This document shows positions 60,578 through 64,000 of a DNA stretch of 64,000 bases, in pieces. Below the pieces are notes generated by a model. The model was given only the letters and a program-made list of their open reading frames with translations, did no database searches and had not been told where the DNA came from. The translations under genes were made by a program, and so were the position numbers. The stretch covers positions 24,884,750 to 24,948,749 of the forward strand of contig NC_062215.1 of the NCBI RefSeq assembly GCF_902686445.1, in the 5' to 3' direction. This DNA comes from Sciurus carolinensis. Lineage: Eukaryota > Chordata > Mammalia > Rodentia > Sciuridae. Numbering within the stretch: position 1 is the stretch's first letter; the number at the start of each line of letters is the position of its first letter.

Positions 60578-62631
60578 CTGGAGGGAAAAGAAAAAAATGA
60601 CTTGAGAGCGACGGTTCCATGGGTAAAGTTTGGTAGCTAAGCAATCTCCAAACCTATTTTGGCTTCAGCAAGGCTTTCAAATGACCTCCACGTGCCTTCG
60701 CACATTTACACAACCAAACTGGGATGCTGTTTGGTCTTATTTGCCTGAAGTGTGAAGATATTCCACCAAGTCACTTAACTTGTGCTGCTAGTGAATAGAT
60801 AGAGCCTGAATAAAGTGGGATGTAGTGGGAAGGATGCAGGGCTCCAATATTTATTTTATGGCCTTGAGCAAATCACTGCTTCCATTCTCCCTGGAGAGAA
60901 ATGGAAATCACTGTTCTAGCTGTGGGTTAACTTGCTAGGAACAAATGTGAGGGACCACATTTATACTAAAATAGACTGAGTTCCTTTTCCTAAGATGGAA
61001 ATATGCTCAAGATGGCCTGGTACTATAAGGCAGATATTTACGTTCTCCCACTTTATAGATGAAAAGTCCAGATACTAAATTGCCTGGGTAAGGGAAAAGC
61101 TACTGAAGGCAGGGCTCCTGCATTCTCATGCTGCTGCTTCCTCTTCACAACAACAGTCTTACATCAGTACCATGAATATATATAAAACTGTTATGTAATA
61201 TGCAATATATTGTTTAGTATATACTTATATAAGTAGTAAATTCCCTTCACTCTGTACTAGTTACTTCCAGCAAAAACTATATTAAGCTCCTGACCAGCAA
61301 CTCCAGCCTCAGTATGTCCACGGGAGTAAGTGGGCATTGGTGGTTTCCCCAACAGCAGGGGCAGCTGCTATTAGTGCACCCCAGGGTCAGAGGCCTGCCT
61401 TAACAAGTTCTACCTTCTCAGTGCCATCGGCAGAGAGATAATGGGCTTCTCCTAGGGTGGAAACTGCAGCCTTCAAGGCAAGAATGAGCAGAGCAAGACT
61501 AAAGTTCCTGCCTATGTGGTACCCACCCCCCAACCAGGAAACCATCTTTTCTGAGCCAAAATCACATACCAGCACTTGGCGCGCTCGCTCGGTCTCCCAT
61601 TTAAGACTGGCTTTGATTTCACTGACAGTCACGTACCCATTTTTCTGAAGGAAGGAGCAGTGGGGACTGAGTCAGTTAAGAGTGCACTCACCTAGAGCCC
61701 AGCACCTACCCAGGAGCAGCACAGTTATCCAAACAGGAGAAAAAGCTGCCCTTGGGCCAATCCTGAGAAAGCATGGGAAAAGAATGTTTAGAGAAATGAC
61801 TTTCAGGATGACAGGGGTAGTCTCGTGGGTTCAGTCTTAAAGATGTGGGTCCCAGGCAGTAAGATACTAGGTTAGACTTCCAGAGAACTCTTAGCATATG
61901 CCAAGGAGAGATTGAGAATGATAACTGATAGGAAGGAATGGTGATAATCATCAGCTGTTAATAATTAAAATATTTAAATATTCAGCCCTTACCCTGCCCC
62001 ACCCAACCTGTTCCCACAAATAAAAAAAGCCTCTTCCTTATTTAGTTTTGTTTTCCATTACAGAATTGGGGAAATGAACATGTCTTCCCTAAAATACATG
62101 ATGGGGTTCTGGGGGAAGATGGTATTTGCTTCAGGCATGCTAAGGAATGAGAGATTTGGCAAACAAAAGTAAAAATTTATTTTGAAGAATCCACAAAGTA
62201 GCTTAACAGGACATCAGAGAGTGCCTACCCCAGGAAATATAGTTAGTTGTCTGCATGTCTGTCTACCTGACTAGACTGTAAGCTCCTCGAGAGCAGGACT
62301 GTATTGGACCTCTCTCTATATCTGCCCCACAGCGTAGCCCAGTGCTTTGCACTGTAGCTGCTCAATAAATGTCTGCTGAATGAGCACAGGACTGAGTAGT
62401 TCATCTGTAAGACAGACTGCAAAAGACCTGAGCAGTGGGGAGAAAAAGATGAGAACAAGCTCACATGCTCTCCAAAGGTGCACCAGTACCTCTGCCAGCT
62501 GCAGCACCACGGTGTGATCCATATTCAGCTCAGCTGGAACAGACTGAATGAGGTAAGTACCGCCCACAGGGATGATGCCGAAGCCAGTGCCCAGTGCCTT
62601 TAGTTTCTTGATGGCCCTGATCAGGTCGTCT
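60440..62631 (-). CDS. SNF8: ESCRT-II subunit SNF8 (VPS22/EAP30), last three coding exons, partial
   Basis: Minus-strand exons 62631-62490, 61644-61570 and 60577-60440 give about 117 C-terminal residues of a protein that is 258 aa in human; the 5' exons lie beyond the window. ESCRT-II recruits ESCRT-III on endosomes during sorting of ubiquitinated membrane proteins into multivesicular bodies; SNF8 also occurs in a complex with the elongation factor ELL. Seen: DDLIRAIKKLKALGTGFGII, PVGGTYLIQSVPAELNMDHT, then the second winged-helix domain KNGYVTVSEIKASLKWETER and GLAWLDLQAPGEAHYWLPAL, ending EEAREALP-stop. All introns are GT...AG on the minus strand and phase is kept. Convergent with UBE2Z. 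No break seen. Confidence 0.96.
61570..61644 (-). CDS. SNF8: SNF8 penultimate exon (25 residues)
   Basis: 75 nt, phase 0 on both sides. Encodes KNGYVTVSEIKASLKWETER and ARQVL, helices of the second winged-helix domain. Donor GTATGTG on the minus strand from 61569. Confidence 0.96.
62250..62392 (+). mobile_element. LINE-2 3' end in SNF8 intron
   Basis: CTAGACTGTAAGCTCCTCGA, CAGTGCTTTGCACTG, CTCAATAAATGTCTGCTGAA match the recalled L2 3' end. Confidence 0.7.
62490..62631 (-). CDS. SNF8: SNF8 antepenultimate exon
   Basis: Encodes DDLIRAIKK through VVLQLAE in frame, donor GTACTGG from 62489. The acceptor reads CTCAGAG on the minus strand, so either AG could be used (exon start 62631 or 62629); frame requires the preceding exon, outside the window, to decide. 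Confidence 0.9.
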
Positions 62632-62879
62632 CTGAGGTGAGGAAGAGCAGCTTAAAGACCCTTGGCAGATCAGACCTGACAACAATGCAGTTTCAGCTCT
62701 GCCCGGGGCAGGGTACCCTGAGAGAAGAGTCAAATGGCACACAACACTCAACTACCTCAGTAAAACAGCAGTTAAAGAGCACCAAATAGTGCTTGGACAC
62801 TTAAGGAAGATAGTACAGAAGTCAATCGCGCACTTAGCAAACCATTCCACCACCCCAAAAAGCTAAAAAACAGAATACA

Positions 62880-62996
62880 TGACCAGTGTAACTCCACATC
62901 ATGTACAATCACAAGATGGGAAGTTAGACTCCATGTATTATATGTCAAAATACACTCTACTGTCATATATAACTAAAAATAAAATTTTTTTAAATA
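62880..62996 (+). mobile_element. L1-type 3' end
   Basis: Short A-tailed segment (CACATCATGTACAATCACAA, TACACTCTACTGTCATATAT) of a repeat I associate with squirrel L1 3' ends. In an SNF8 intron. Confidence 0.5.
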
Positions 62997-63074
62997 GTAA
63001 TAAGCCTACTGAAGCTCATCAGGAAATATGGGTAAGTTAGTTGAAGACAATAGGGAGTAGTGTGAACTGTGGAG

Positions 63075-63163
63075 GTTTTTTTTTTTTTGGTGCTGAGGAC
63101 TGAACCCATGGCCTCTCACATGCTAGGCAAGCATTGTAAAACTAAGCTACATTCCCAGTCCCT
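63075..63163 (-). mobile_element. ID SINE in SNF8 intron
   Basis: GTGCTGAGGACTGAACCCAT to CTAAGCTACATTCCCAGTCCC. Confidence 0.8.
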
Positions 63164-63164
63164 T

Positions 63165-63167
<3 letters not shown>

Positions 63168-63195
<28 letters not shown>

Positions 63196-63272
63196 GCAGT
63201 ACTGGGGATCAAACTCAGGGCCTTGTGCTTGCTAGGCAAGCACTCTACCAGCTGAGCTATCTCCCCAGCACC
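63168..63272 (-). mobile_element. ID SINE in SNF8 intron
   Basis: T run, then GCAGTACTGGGGATCAAACT to CTATCTCCCCAGCAC. It directly follows another antisense ID. Confidence 0.9.
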
Positions 63273-63526
63273 CCCTATCCATTTTTTGATGATTGTCATT
63301 TGGAAATTCAAGTCCAGCATTGCCAGATTTTCTGATTTCTCAATTGACAACAAACTCAGGAAAAAACTCACAAAATGAGGTCATATATCCAGCCCACAAA
63401 TTGAAGGTTTATAAGCTCTGCCAAACCCCAGAAATATATCACCTAATCAGCCAGGGAAAGAGAACTTGTAGGTAGACTGAAGTGCTTTCTCCAGCCCCTT
63501 AGAAGAGCAGATTCAAATCTCTCTTG

Positions 63527-63730
63527 CCAGGTATGAAAGCATACACGTGCAATCCCAGCAACTTGGGAGGCTGAGGCAGGAGGATTTCAAGTTCAAGGGC
63601 AGGCCCCGAAATTTAACCAGACCCTCAGCAACTTAGGGAGACGTCTCAAAATAAGAAAAAAATAAAAAGACTGGGGATGTATTCAGTGGTAAAGTGCCCC
63701 TGGATTAAATCCCCAGTAATCCCTGCAAAA
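63527..63730 (+). mobile_element. B1-dID SINE in SNF8 intron
   Basis: CCAGGTATGAAAGCATACAC to TTAAATCCCCAGTAATCC. Confidence 0.83.
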
Positions 63731-64000
63731 TACAATCTCAAATGCACTAGCTCACCTCTTCATGGGAATTAAATCTGTAGTGAGTATGGTTAGTAATCTT
63801 GTCATCACTTCCGTTTTGAATATTCCTGGTCTTCATGATCCCATTCTGGGATGGCTCTTTGGGAGCTACATCTAAAACCACCACTCATTTTTTCTCAAGT
63901 TGAACTCAAACATAAGAGGCTTGTGAACCAGGTCAATGTACCACATTATCTCACCCCCACCTCTATGCCCAGAATTTCTAAGGGCCTACCCCTTTCTCCT

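Noticed and set aside
62700..64000. A further SNF8 exon upstream of 62631
   Set aside because: I searched the remaining 1.3 kb on the minus strand for the preceding SNF8 coding sequence (e.g. KFAQDVSQ) and found only SINEs, an L1-type end and unassigned intron sequence.

Overview
This is a 64 kb piece of mammalian chromosome. The genes have GT/AG introns, CpG-island promoters and polyadenylation signals, and most of the remaining DNA is interspersed repeats. The dominant repeats are tRNA-Ala-derived ID SINEs and dimers of a 7SL-derived B1 monomer with an ID unit (B1-dID type). This combination points to a squirrel-like rodent (Sciuridae, e.g. marmot or ground squirrel); that is inference from repeat style, not a database match.

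Three protein-coding genes are recognised, in the order ATP5MC1 (+), UBE2Z (+), SNF8 (-, truncated by the window edge). I recall this as the conserved mammalian gene order of the region orthologous to human 17q21.32. ATP5MC1 encodes the c-ring subunit of mitochondrial ATP synthase: non-coding exon 1 ends at 29118, coding exons run 29751-31853, 136 aa. UBE2Z encodes the UBA6-dependent E2 enzyme USE1: seven coding exons 39928-57137, 356 aa, with a 3'UTR of about 1.9 kb. SNF8 encodes the ESCRT-II subunit VPS22/EAP30: only its last three coding exons are present, 60440-62631 on the minus strand. UBE2Z and SNF8 are convergent, with poly(A) signals about 1.3 kb apart. The three products act in unrelated processes (respiration, ubiquitin/FAT10 conjugation, endosomal sorting).

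Layout: 1-28.3 kb is intergenic DNA with no gene I can recognise. It is packed with SINEs, decayed L1/L2/MIR, Tigger-like DNA transposons, MaLR-type LTRs, an ERV LTR (27089-27615) and a relatively intact 5'-truncated L1 with a 16-bp target-site duplication (21076-21768). 28.5-29.2 kb is the ATP5MC1 CpG-rich promoter. 32-39.5 kb is the intergenic stretch before the UBE2Z CpG island (39.6-40.3 kb). UBE2Z intron 4 holds an antisense processed HNRNPA3 pseudogene that was itself later hit by an ID SINE. Few young SINEs lie near the promoters, UBE2Z exons 1-2, the UBE2Z 3'UTR or the SNF8 exons.

I found no sign of an undescribed multi-gene system. The unusual items are structural: nested SINE insertions, small tandem duplications, two perfect inverted repeats, a long polypurine tract, a composite promoter and two unassigned ORF-bearing segments. 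Repeat boundaries are read by eye and may be off by 10-30 bases.
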